DNA of 64,000 nucleotides from Cupriavidus agavae (GTDB taxonomy: Bacteria > Pseudomonadota > Gammaproteobacteria > Burkholderiales > Burkholderiaceae), in NCBI RefSeq assembly GCF_004217045.1, contig NZ_SGXM01000001.1:434001-498000 (forward strand). Direction: 5' to 3'. The position numbers and the translations under genes were made by a program. The notes beneath the pieces are model-generated. The model had not been told where the DNA came from. It saw nothing but the letters and a program-made list of their open reading frames with translations, and did no database searches. Below are positions 54,509-63,070 of this stretch, one piece after another. How positions within the stretch are numbered: the first letter of the stretch is position 1; the number at the start of each line of letters is the position of its first letter.

Positions 54509-57323
54509 GGGAATGTCGGATAGTCGAAAAACACTCTTGCTCGTCGATGGATCGAGCTATCTGTATCGCGCGTATCACGCGCTGCCGGACCTGAGGAATG
54601 GCGAAGGTCTGCCCACAGGGGCAATCTACGGCATGATCAACATGTTGCGCAAGCTGCGCAACGATTTCCCGGCGCAATTTATCGCCTGCGTCTTCGACGC
54701 CAAGGGCAAGACGTTCCGGGATGATCTATACCCCGCCTACAAGGAACACCGCCCGTCGATGCCCGAGGACCTGGCGCGCCAGATCGAGCCGATCCACGAG
54801 GCCGTGCGCGCGCTGGGCTGGCCCATCGTGGTGGTCGAGGGCGTGGAGGCCGACGACGTGATCGGCACGCTGGCCTGCCAGGCCACCGCGCAGGACGTGA
54901 ATACCGTGGTATCCACGGGCGACAAGGACCTGGCGCAGCTGGTCAACGACCACGTCACGCTGGTCAACACGATGAGCGGCGAGATCCTCGACCCGCCCGG
55001 CGTGGTGGCCAAGTTCGGCGTGCCGCCCGAGCGCATCGTCGACTATCTCTCGCTGATCGGCGATGCCGTGGACAACGTGCCGGGCGTGCCCAAGGTAGGC
55101 CCGAAGACCGCGGTCAAGTGGCTGACCGAATATGGCACGCTGGACAGCATCATGGCCGGCGCCGATGGCATCAAGGGCGTGGTGGGCGAGAACCTGCGCA
55201 ACACGCTGGACTGGCTGCCGCGCGCCCGCGAACTGGTGACCGTCAAGACCGACTGCAACCTCGCCGATGCCGTGGCCGATTTCCAGGCGCTGCATGACCT
55301 TGGCGAGGACAAGGACAAGCTCGTCGATTTCTTCCGCAAGTACGGTTTCAAGACCTGGCTGCGCGAGGCCACGGGCGAGGCGCTGCCGAACGCGCGTGCG
55401 GCCGGCGCGCGCGCCGGCGCCGTGGCGCAGCCGGCCCAGGGCGGTCTGTTCGACACCGCACAGGGCGCCGGCGACGAACCGGCGGCCGACCTCGCGCCCG
55501 CCGGGATCCGCTACGAGACCGTGACCACCGAGGCCGCGCTCGACGCCTGGCTGCAGAAGCTGGTCGATGCCCCGCTGGTGGCGATCGACACGGAAACCAC
55601 CTCGCTCGACCCGATGCTGGCCGAACTGGTTGGCATCTCGGTGTCGGTGGAGCCGGGCGAGGCCGCCTACATTCCCGTGGCCCATCGCGGCCCGGACGTG
55701 GCCGGACTGGACAACCACGGCCAGTTGCCGCGCGAGTTCGTGCTGGAGCGCCTGCGCCCGTGGCTGGAAGACGCCGCGGCGCCGAAGCTGGGCCAGCACC
55801 TGAAGTACGACGCCCACGTGTTCATGAACCACGGCATCACGCTGCGCGGCATCGCCCACGACACGATGCTGGAGAGCTACGTGCTGGCGTCGTACCGCAA
55901 CCACGGCATGGACAGCCTGGCCGAGCGCCTGCTCAACGTGAAGACGATCACGTACGAGGAAGTCTGCGGCAAGGGCGCGAGCCAGATCGGCTTCGACCAG
56001 ATCGACCTGCAGCGCGCCACCGACTACGCCGCCGAAGACGCCGACGTGACACTGCGCCTGCACCGCAAGATGCTGCCGCAACTGGAGAAGGCCGAAGGGC
56101 TGCGGCATGTCTACGCGGACATCGAGATCCCGGTCTCGGTGGTGCTGCAGAAGATCGAGCGCAACGGCGTGCTGATCGATGCGGACCGCCTGGCCGTGCA
56201 GAGCGCCGAACTGGGCCAGCGCATGATGGAGGCCGAGCGCGCCGCGCACGAGGCCGCCGGGCAGCCGTTCAACCTGGGCTCGCCGAAGCAGATCGGCGAG
56301 ATCCTGTTCAACCAGATGAAGCTGCCGGTGGTCAAGAAGACCGCCAGCGGCGCGCCGTCCACCGACGAAGAGGTGCTGCAGAAGCTGGCCGAGGACTATC
56401 CGCTGCCCAAGCTGCTGCTTGACTACCGGGGCCTGTCCAAGCTCAAGTCGACCTACACCGACAAGCTGCCGAAGATGGTCAACCCGCGCACGGGCCGGGT
56501 CCATACCAGCTACGGCCAGGCCACGGCGGTCACGGGCCGGCTGGCGTCGACCGAGCCGAACCTGCAAAACATCCCGGTGCGCACCGAGGAAGGCCGCCGC
56601 ATCCGCGAGGCGTTCATCGCGGGGCCGGGCAACGTGATCGTCTCGGCCGACTACTCGCAGATCGAGCTGCGCATCATGGCCCATATCTCGGGCGACGATA
56701 ACCTGCTGCGCGCTTTCGCCAACGGCGAGGACATCCACCGGGCCACGGCCGGCGAGATCTTCGGCGTGGAGCGCGAGGCGGTGTCGAGCGAGCAGCGCCG
56801 CTACGCCAAGGTCATCAACTTCGGCCTGATCTATGGCATGAGCGCGTTCGGGCTGGCCAGCAACCTCGGCATCGAGCGCGAGGCGGCCAAGCACTACATC
56901 GACCGCTACTTCATGCGCTACCCCGGCGTGGCCAACTACATGGAAGAGACGCGCCAGAAGGCGCGCGAGCAGGGCTACGTGGAAACCGTGTTCGGCCGCC
57001 GCCTGTGGCTGCCGGACATCCGGGGCGGCAACGGCCCGCGCCGCCAGGCCGCCGAGCGCGCCGCCATCAACGCGCCGATGCAGGGCACCGCGGCCGACCT
57101 GATCAAGCTGTCGATGATCGCCGTCCAGGACTGGCTCGAAGCCGACAAACTCGGCGCACGCCAGATCATGCAGGTGCACGATGAACTGGTGCTCGAAGTG
57201 CCCGAGGCAGAGTTCGAGCTGGTCAAGGTGAAGCTGCCCGAGCTGATGTGCGGCGTGGCGCAACTGAACGTGCCGCTGGTGGCCGAAGTGGGCAGCGGCA
57301 GCAACTGGGAAGAAGCGCACTAG
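54507..57323 (+). CDS. polA: DNA polymerase I
   Basis: A 938-residue enzyme: 5'-3' exonuclease domain to about residue 295 (TLLLVDGSSYLYRAYHAL and VEADDVIGTLA), intact 3'-5' exonuclease (AIDTETTSLDPM, the DxE pair), and polymerase domain with motif A ADYSQIELRIMAHISGD, motif B RRYAKVINFGLIYGMS and motif C VHDELVLEVP. It fills gaps in DNA repair and Okazaki processing. MGMSDSRK: the second ATG at 54513 is equally possible. A much longer open frame starting at 54183 is a shadow of the LOG gene. Confidence 0.96.
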   Translation: MGMSDSRKTLLLVDGSSYLYRAYHALPDLRNGEGLPTGAIYGMINMLRKLRNDFPAQFIACVFDAKGKTFRDDLYPAYKEHRPSMPEDLARQIEPIHEAVRALGWPIVVVEGVEADDVIGTLACQATAQDVNTVVSTGDKDLAQLVNDHVTLVNTMSGEILDPPGVVAKFGVPPERIVDYLSLIGDAVDNVPGVPKVGPKTAVKWLTEYGTLDSIMAGADGIKGVVGENLRNTLDWLPRARELVTVKTDCNLADAVADFQALHDLGEDKDKLVDFFRKYGFKTWLREATGEALPNARAAGARAGAVAQPAQGGLFDTAQGAGDEPAADLAPAGIRYETVTTEAALDAWLQKLVDAPLVAIDTETTSLDPMLAELVGISVSVEPGEAAYIPVAHRGPDVAGLDNHGQLPREFVLERLRPWLEDAAAPKLGQHLKYDAHVFMNHGITLRGIAHDTMLESYVLASYRNHGMDSLAERLLNVKTITYEEVCGKGASQIGFDQIDLQRATDYAAEDADVTLRLHRKMLPQLEKAEGLRHVYADIEIPVSVVLQKIERNGVLIDADRLAVQSAELGQRMMEAERAAHEAAGQPFNLGSPKQIGEILFNQMKLPVVKKTASGAPSTDEEVLQKLAEDYPLPKLLLDYRGLSKLKSTYTDKLPKMVNPRTGRVHTSYGQATAVTGRLASTEPNLQNIPVRTEEGRRIREAFIAGPGNVIVSADYSQIELRIMAHISGDDNLLRAFANGEDIHRATAGEIFGVEREAVSSEQRRYAKVINFGLIYGMSAFGLASNLGIEREAAKHYIDRYFMRYPGVANYMEETRQKAREQGYVETVFGRRLWLPDIRGGNGPRRQAAERAAINAPMQGTAADLIKLSMIAVQDWLEADKLGARQIMQVHDELVLEVPEAEFELVKVKLPELMCGVAQLNVPLVAEVGSGSNWEEAH

Positions 57324-57564
57324 GCCCATGGCGCACCTTGCGGCCAATGTCTCCCGCGCGATGCCGCTGTATGCAAAGAAGTACTTGCTGAAACGACCCG
57401 GGGCCCCCTTGCCAGTGGTGCTGCATTGCAGCACACTGGCAGCAACAGGTTGTAAATAGCAGAATCTTCAAAGTACAGATATCGGCCTCGCGGTGCGAGA
57501 CGACAACAGAAAGACGCCGCAAGGGGCCTGCACCGGTTTTCAAATTGAAAGCATCGGGTAGACC

Positions 57565-58986
57565 ATGAGCAACACGCAAGGCAAAGAGGAAAGCGCCCCA
57601 ACTCCTGCATCGACAGACACTTCCATCATCGCCGGCGGCCCGCAGCCCATCGCGGCGCCGCGTGCGGCGGGCGCGCTGCACCGGATCATCGTGGTCGGCG
57701 GTGGCGCGGGCGGGCTCGAACTCGTCACGCGGCTCGGCGACAAGCTCGGCAAGTCGCGCCAGGCGCAGGTCACGCTGGTGGACCGCTCGCCCACGCACAT
57801 CTGGAAGCCGCTGCTGCATGAAGTGGCAGCCGGCAGCATGGACCCCAACACCCACCAGCTCGAATATGTGGCGCAGGCGCGCTGGCACCATTTCGAGTTC
57901 CAGCAGGGGGAACTGACCGGCATCGACCGCGCCCGCAAGGTGGTGCACGTGGCGGCCTGCGTGGACCAGGACGGCGACGAACTGCTGCCTGCCCGCGAAT
58001 TGCCCTACGACACCCTCGTGCTGGCCATCGGCTGCGTCACGCATTTCTTCAGCGTGCCGGGCGCCGCCGAGCATGCCATCGCGCTGGACACCGTGGCGCA
58101 GGCCGAGCGCTTTCGCCGCAAGCTGATCGCCGCCTGCGTGCGCGCCCAGAACGGCAAGGGCCGCATGGGCGAGGACGGCCGTCCGCGCGTGGACGTGGCG
58201 ATCATCGGGGCGGGCGCCACGGGTGTGGAGCTGTCTGCCGAACTGCGCAACACGGCCCACGTGCTGAATGCCTACGGGCTGCACCAGCTCGACCCGCGCC
58301 GCGACGTGCGCATCCACGTGATCGAGGCCGGCCCGCGCATCCTGCCGGCGCTGTCCGAGCGCGTCTCGGCCGAGACCACCAAGCTGCTGCGCAAGCTCGA
58401 CGTGGATGTGTTCACGGGCGAGCGCGTGACCGAAGTCACGCACGACGCGGTGCTGACGGCCAGCGGCAAGCATATCGACGCCGACCTGACCGTCTGGGCC
58501 GCCGGCATCACCGCGCCGGGTGTGCTGCGCACGCTGGGGCTGCCGGTCAGCAAGATGGGCCAGATCGTGGTGGGCGCCACGCTGCAGAGCGAGGCCGACC
58601 CGGACATCTTCGCGTTTGGCGACTGCGCCGCCGCGCCGTGGACCGAAAAGCAGACCACCGTGCCGCCGCGCGCCCAGGCCGCGCACCAGCAGGCCACGTT
58701 CCTGTACGACGCCATCCGGGCACGGCTGGCGGGCAAGCCGCTGCCGGAATTCGGCTTCAAGGATTTCGGCTCGCTGGTGTCGCTGGGCCACTTCAGCGCC
58801 GTGGGCAGCCTGATGGGCGGCCTGATCGGCGGATCGATGTTCATCGAGGGGCTGATGGCGCGCTTCATGTACACATCGCTGTACCGGATGCACGTGCTGG
58901 CGCTGCACGGCGCCATCGGCATGGGGCTCGACACCGTGACGCACTGGCTGCGCAGCAAGACCAGCCCGCGCGTGAAGCTGCACTGA
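57565..58986 (+). CDS. ndh: Type II NADH dehydrogenase (NDH-2)
   Basis: A 473-residue flavoprotein that oxidises NADH with quinone, without proton pumping. Two Rossmann motifs: FAD site RIIVVGGGAGGLELVTRL (about residue 40) and NADH site VAIIGAGATGVELSAELR (about 212); GFKDFGSLVSLGHFSAVG and the C-terminal FMYTSLYRMHVLALHG amphipathic membrane part are typical. A leader of about 35 Ser/Pro/Ala residues precedes the FAD site, longer than usual. It stands alone, 241 bases after polA. Confidence 0.9.
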   Translation: MSNTQGKEESAPTPASTDTSIIAGGPQPIAAPRAAGALHRIIVVGGGAGGLELVTRLGDKLGKSRQAQVTLVDRSPTHIWKPLLHEVAAGSMDPNTHQLEYVAQARWHHFEFQQGELTGIDRARKVVHVAACVDQDGDELLPARELPYDTLVLAIGCVTHFFSVPGAAEHAIALDTVAQAERFRRKLIAACVRAQNGKGRMGEDGRPRVDVAIIGAGATGVELSAELRNTAHVLNAYGLHQLDPRRDVRIHVIEAGPRILPALSERVSAETTKLLRKLDVDVFTGERVTEVTHDAVLTASGKHIDADLTVWAAGITAPGVLRTLGLPVSKMGQIVVGATLQSEADPDIFAFGDCAAAPWTEKQTTVPPRAQAAHQQATFLYDAIRARLAGKPLPEFGFKDFGSLVSLGHFSAVGSLMGGLIGGSMFIEGLMARFMYTSLYRMHVLALHGAIGMGLDTVTHWLRSKTSPRVKLH

Positions 58987-59118
58987 CGGCAGCCCCGGAG
59001 GACGGGATCGGGATGGCCGGTGGCGCGTGCGCTACCGGCCATCTTTGCTTAGAATCGACGGCGCCGCGCTGGCGTCACATGGCCCGGCATCCCGCCAAAT
59101 CTTCCAGGAGCCTCGCCC

Positions 59119-59994
59119 ATGCTGAAGCCAGAAGTCGAAAGCCTCGTCCCCGGCCAGTCGTTCGACCGCCGCAGTTTCGTCAAGACCGCGCTGGGCTCCG
59201 CCTTTGCCGCGGCCGTGCTGCCGGTGTCGGCACAGACCATCAAGACCGACTTCCAGGGCCTGGCCGCCGGCGAGATCACGGTGCCGTCGGGCAGCTTCGG
59301 CATGCCCGTGTACCGTGCCCAGCCCGAGGGCAAGACCAACCTGCCCGTGGTGCTGGTCATCAGCGAGATCTTCGGCGTGCACGAGCATATTGCCGATATC
59401 TGCCGCCGCTTTGCCAAGCTCGGCTACCTGGCCATCGCGCCGGAACTGTTCGCGCGCCAGGGCGACCCGAGCAGCTACGGCACGATCCAGGAACTGCAGG
59501 CCAACATCATCCAGAAGACGCCCGACGCCCAGGTGATGGGCGATCTCGACGCGTGCGTGGCCTGGGCGGCGGCCAATGGCGGCGACGTGAACCGCCTCGG
59601 CATCACCGGCTTCTGCTGGGGTGGCCGCGTGACGTGGCTGTATGCGGCGCACAGCAAGCGGGTCAAGGCCGGCGTGGCCTGGTACGGCCAGCTCGTGGGG
59701 CAGCCCAGCCCGCTCAAGCCGCGCAACCCGGTGGATATCGTCAACGAACTCAACGCGCCGGTGCTGGGACTCTACGGCGGCAAGGACACCGGCATCACGC
59801 AGGAGCATGTGGCGCAGATGAAGGCGGCGCTCGGCGAATCGAACAATCCGAACGCCCGCGCGTCGACGTTCGTGGTCTACCCGGAAGCCGGCCACGCCTT
59901 CCATGCCGACTACCGCGCCAGCTATGTCGAGGCGGCGGCCCGCGATGGCTGGCAGCGCTGCCTGGCCTGGTTCCGGCAGCACAAGGTCGCCTGA
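59119..59994 (+). CDS. Dienelactone hydrolase-family protein, Tat-exported
   Basis: A 291-residue alpha/beta-hydrolase with a twin-arginine signal (DRRSFVKTALGSAFAAAVLPVSA, RR at 17-18). Triad: nucleophile Cys166 in GFCWGG, acid Asp in LGLYGGKDTGI, and His in AGHAFHADYR, the dienelactone hydrolase layout. The substrate is unknown, and the Tat signal means it acts in the periplasm, unlike ClcD. CCAGGAG lies close upstream of the ATG. Confidence 0.85.
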   Translation: MLKPEVESLVPGQSFDRRSFVKTALGSAFAAAVLPVSAQTIKTDFQGLAAGEITVPSGSFGMPVYRAQPEGKTNLPVVLVISEIFGVHEHIADICRRFAKLGYLAIAPELFARQGDPSSYGTIQELQANIIQKTPDAQVMGDLDACVAWAAANGGDVNRLGITGFCWGGRVTWLYAAHSKRVKAGVAWYGQLVGQPSPLKPRNPVDIVNELNAPVLGLYGGKDTGITQEHVAQMKAALGESNNPNARASTFVVYPEAGHAFHADYRASYVEAAARDGWQRCLAWFRQHKVA

Positions 59995-60114
59995 GGCCGC
60001 AAATCAGCCGCTCGTATTAGCCCCTCGGCCGGTCAGGTGATTGCAAAACAGGCACCGACATACGTACAATGCCGACTCTGCGTTTTTGCAACCATGTTGC
60101 GTTAATGCTGGAGA

Positions 60115-60999
60115 ATGTCAGTCGGCGATGACTGCCCGGTGGTCGGGCGGGGGCCGGTCCGGGAGTCCATCATCCATTCCACGCTTTTGTACATCCTGCT
60201 GGCGGCGACCATTTCGGGGGTCGGCAGCATCCTGGGTGCGGCGGTGCTGTCGCTGACCGTGGCCTCCCGCGTGGTGGATCGCATGGTGAGTTTCTCGGTG
60301 GGGGTGCTGCTGGCCACGGCGCTGCTGCACTCGCTGCCCGAGGCATTCGAATCCGGCGCCGATCCGCGCGCGCTGTTCGGCACGCTGCTGGCCGGCCTGC
60401 TGGGCTTCTTCCTGCTGGAGAAGATCTCGCTGCTGCGCCACTCGCACCACCACGAGGGCGACGGCCACCATCACCACCACGGCCACGACCGCGAGGAAGC
60501 GGGCCGCAGCGGCCTGACCATCCTGGTGGGCGACACCTTCCATAACTTTGCCGACGGCATCGTGATTGCCGCGGCGTTCCTGGCCGACCCCCATATCGGG
60601 CTGGTCACCGCGCTGGCCATCGCCGCGCACGAGATTCCGCAGGAAGTGGGCGATTTCATCGTGCTGCTCAACGCCGGCTTCTCGAAGGCGCGGGCGTTCG
60701 CGTTCAACCTGCTGTCGAGCCTGGCGGCCGTGCTGGGCGGCGTCGTGGGCTATTTCCTGCTGGACGAGCTTTCAGGCTGGATTCCGTACGTGCTCGTGAT
60801 TGCGTCGAGCAGCTTCCTCTATATCGCGGTGAGCGACCTGATGCCGCAGATGCAGCGCAAGCCGCGGCTTAAGGAATCTGCGATGCAGGTGGTGCTGGTA
60901 GCGGCCGGCATCGCGGCCATCGTGTTCATCACGAACGGCGTGCACGAGGAGCACGCCCACCACCATGCGAAAGAGGAGGCCGCGGCACCGTCGCGCTGA
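60115..60999 (+). CDS. ZIP-family metal transporter, His-rich
   Basis: A 294-residue membrane protein with about eight helices. The transport site is in DTFHNFADGIVIAAAF (HNFxDG) and AIAAHEIPQEVGDF (HEIPQE), the ZIP signatures. Two His-rich stretches, SHHHEGDGHHHHHGHD in the loop after the third helix and HEEHAHHHAKEE at the C terminus, probably bind zinc or another divalent cation. The start is the ATG at 60115, GGAG close before it. Confidence 0.9.
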   Translation: MSVGDDCPVVGRGPVRESIIHSTLLYILLAATISGVGSILGAAVLSLTVASRVVDRMVSFSVGVLLATALLHSLPEAFESGADPRALFGTLLAGLLGFFLLEKISLLRHSHHHEGDGHHHHHGHDREEAGRSGLTILVGDTFHNFADGIVIAAAFLADPHIGLVTALAIAAHEIPQEVGDFIVLLNAGFSKARAFAFNLLSSLAAVLGGVVGYFLLDELSGWIPYVLVIASSSFLYIAVSDLMPQMQRKPRLKESAMQVVLVAAGIAAIVFITNGVHEEHAHHHAKEEAAAPSR

Positions 61000-61021
61000 C
61001 CGCGGTCTCCGTCTCCTTCAG

Positions 61022-61069
61022 TGAGACGTTTGAGCAGGAAACTGGTGGTTTTCTAGCTCAAACGTCTCA
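61022..61069. repeat. Long perfect inverted repeat between the ZIP and sulfurtransferase genes
   Basis: TGAGACGTTTGAGC (61022-61035) and GCTCAAACGTCTCA (61056-61069), a perfect 14-bp stem around a 20-base loop. It sits in the 76-base gap where two genes converge. No T-run follows on either side, so it is a terminator only by position; it could be a mobile palindrome or a processing signal. Confidence 0.7.
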
Positions 61070-61075
61070 ATACGG

Positions 61076-61930
61076 TCAGTTGCCGGTGGCCACGGGCCGG
61101 CGTGGGTCGGCGCACCATTCGCTCCACGAGCCCGGATACAGGGCCGCGTCGCCCAGCCCGGCCACTTCCATGGCCAGCAGGTTGTGGCAGGCGGTCACGC
61201 CCGAGCCGCACTGCATCACGGTCTGCGCCGCCGGCTGGCCGGCGAACACGTTGCCGAACTCGGCGCGCAGTTGCCCGGCCGGCTTGAAACGGCCATCTTC
61301 GGCCAGGTTGTCCTTGAAGAAGCGGTTGACCGCGCCCGGGATGTGCCCGCCCACGGGGTCGAGCGTCTCGTTCTCGCCGCGGAAGCGGTCCGGCGCGCGG
61401 GCGTCCACCACCAGCACGGCAGGCTGATCGAGATTGGCGAGCAGCGCGCCGGCATCGACGGTGCGCACCAGCGAGGCCCGGCGCGTCAGGTTGCCGCCGG
61501 CTTCCGGATCGGGCGTCGTGCCCTGATCCAACGGCAGGCCGGCGGCCAGCCAGGCGGCCTTGCCGCCGTCGAGCACGGCCACGGCGCCGTGGCCCACCCA
61601 GCGCAGCAGCCACCAGAGCCGCGCCGCGAACATCGCGCCGTGGGCGTCGTAGGCCACCACCAGCGTCTCGTCATCCACGCCCAGCGCGCGCAGCCGGGCG
61701 ACCAGCAATTCCGGGTCGGGCAGCGGATGCCGGCCGTTGGCGCCGGTCTTGGGGCCGGACAGTTCGTTGTCGAGATGGAGGTAGAAAGCGCCCGGCAGAT
61801 GGCTCTGCTGGTAGATTTCGCGGCCGGCGGCCGGGTTGGCCAGGTCGAACGAGCAGTCGACGATGACGACCCGGCGGCCCGCGGCGCGCAGGTCCTGGAG
61901 TTCGGTGGCGGTAATCAGCGGTGATGGCAT
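61076..61930 (-). CDS. sseA: 3-mercaptopyruvate sulfurtransferase
   Basis: A 284-residue tandem-rhodanese protein. The active cysteine is Cys241 in CGSGVTAC, the MST form (CGSGVTA) rather than thiosulfate sulfurtransferase (CRKGVTA). N-terminal rhodanese about 8-130 (VIVDCSFDLANPAAGREIYQ) lacks a catalytic Cys, as usual. Transfers sulfur from 3-mercaptopyruvate to thiol acceptors or cyanide. Convergent with the ZIP gene. Confidence 0.9.
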   Translation of the reverse strand: MPSPLITATELQDLRAAGRRVVIVDCSFDLANPAAGREIYQQSHLPGAFYLHLDNELSGPKTGANGRHPLPDPELLVARLRALGVDDETLVVAYDAHGAMFAARLWWLLRWVGHGAVAVLDGGKAAWLAAGLPLDQGTTPDPEAGGNLTRRASLVRTVDAGALLANLDQPAVLVVDARAPDRFRGENETLDPVGGHIPGAVNRFFKDNLAEDGRFKPAGQLRAEFGNVFAGQPAAQTVMQCGSGVTACHNLLAMEVAGLGDAALYPGSWSEWCADPRRPVATGN

Positions 61931-61997
61931 GGACAGCGGTCTCTCTCGTTGAGCGGATCGCCGTCAATGCTACACCGCCGCGCCCGGGGTCAGCGCG

Positions 61998-62918
61998 TCA
62001 GACCTCGGGATGGACCTCGGCTTCGGCAGACTTGACCGGCGTGGCCGGGGTGGGATGCCGGTCGGTATCGCGCGCCCGCGTCAGCGTGGTGGCGATGCCG
62101 CTGGCGATGATCAGCACCATGCCGAGCCACGAGACCCAGTTCAGCTTGTCGTTCCAGACCAGGATGCCCCAGAGGCTCGAAAACACGATGCCCGCGTACT
62201 GCAGGTTGGCGGTCAGCAGCGTGTTGCCGCGCTTGTAGGCGCGCGTCATCGACGTCTGGCCCAGCGTGGCCAGAATGCCGATCACCAGCAGCAGCCCGGC
62301 GCCGCGCCAGGTGTGGGGGCTTACGCCGGAATACAGCATCCACACCAGGCCGCAGACCAGGCCAACCGCCGAGAAATAGAACACGATGCGGCCTTCGGGC
62401 TCGCCAAGCTGGCCGAGCTGGCGCACCTCGACATAGGCCAACGCCGTAAAAACGCCAGAAATCAGGCCGATCATGCCGCCCGTCAGCTGGTTGTGCCCGA
62501 CCGAAGGCTGCAGCAGGCAGAGCACGCCGCCGAACGACAGCAGGATGGCGCCGATCAGCTTCTTGTCGGCGGCGCCCGGGGTGCCGGCCAGCGCCGCGCC
62601 GGCGCCGAGAATCAGCGCGATCCAGATCGGCGACATGTAGTTCAGCGTCATCGCCGTGGCCAGCGGCAGCATCGTGATCGAGGTGAACCAGAGCAGCAGG
62701 GCGGTCACGCCGAACAGGCTGCGCTTGATATGGGTCACCATGTGCGGCGTGCGCACCGACACGCCCTGCGAGCGCAGCAGCACCCACATGATGGTCACGC
62801 CGATCAGGCTGCGGTAGAAGACGATCTCGCCCGTGGTGTAGAAGTCCGCCGCAAGCTTGACGCCTACCCCCATCAACGAGAAGGCGAAGGCGGCGAACAG
62901 CATCCAGAGCGATTGCAT
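61998..62918 (-). CDS. EamA/DMT-family permease
   Basis: A 306-residue protein with 10 helices in two EamA repeats: LWMLFAAFAFSLMGVGVKLA and later LVIGILATLGQTSMTRAYKRG then YAGIVFSSLWGILVW. The C-terminal tail of about 30 residues is charged. The cargo is unknown. Start at 62918 (MQSLWMLF) begins directly with helix 1. It is followed by sseA upstream, in the same direction. Confidence 0.87.
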   Translation of the reverse strand: MQSLWMLFAAFAFSLMGVGVKLAADFYTTGEIVFYRSLIGVTIMWVLLRSQGVSVRTPHMVTHIKRSLFGVTALLLWFTSITMLPLATAMTLNYMSPIWIALILGAGAALAGTPGAADKKLIGAILLSFGGVLCLLQPSVGHNQLTGGMIGLISGVFTALAYVEVRQLGQLGEPEGRIVFYFSAVGLVCGLVWMLYSGVSPHTWRGAGLLLVIGILATLGQTSMTRAYKRGNTLLTANLQYAGIVFSSLWGILVWNDKLNWVSWLGMVLIIASGIATTLTRARDTDRHPTPATPVKSAEAEVHPEV

Positions 62919-63026
62919 GGCAGGGGCGAGGTGGCGGTGGGTCGGCCGGGCGGCCGAAAATTCGTTGTATCGGCAACGATTGTGCACTGCGGATTGTAAC
63001 AGCGCCCCGGCGCCGGCTCCAATGCA

Positions 63027-63052
63027 AAACGGACCGTTTTCACGGTCCGTTT
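63027..63052 (-). terminator. Terminator of the Rieske oxygenase gene
   Basis: AAACGGACCG (63027-63036) and CGGTCCGTTT (63043-63052), loop TTTTCA. On the minus strand it ends in TTTTGC, a T-run. It lies 19 bases after the stop codon of the oxygenase gene. Confidence 0.8.
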
Positions 63053-63070
63053 CGGGTCAGGCGCGGCAGG

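Noticed and set aside
54726..57434. A 902-codon open frame antisense to polA
   Set aside because: It is the mirror frame of a fully recognisable polA. Its translation is His/Ala/Gly/Arg-rich without domain patterns, as expected in GC-rich DNA. The same holds for the long frames opposite alaS (35418-38312) and valS (45487-48399).
60461..60500. CAC/CAT-rich stretch as tandem repeat
   Set aside because: It encodes the His-rich loop of the ZIP transporter and is explained by that protein.
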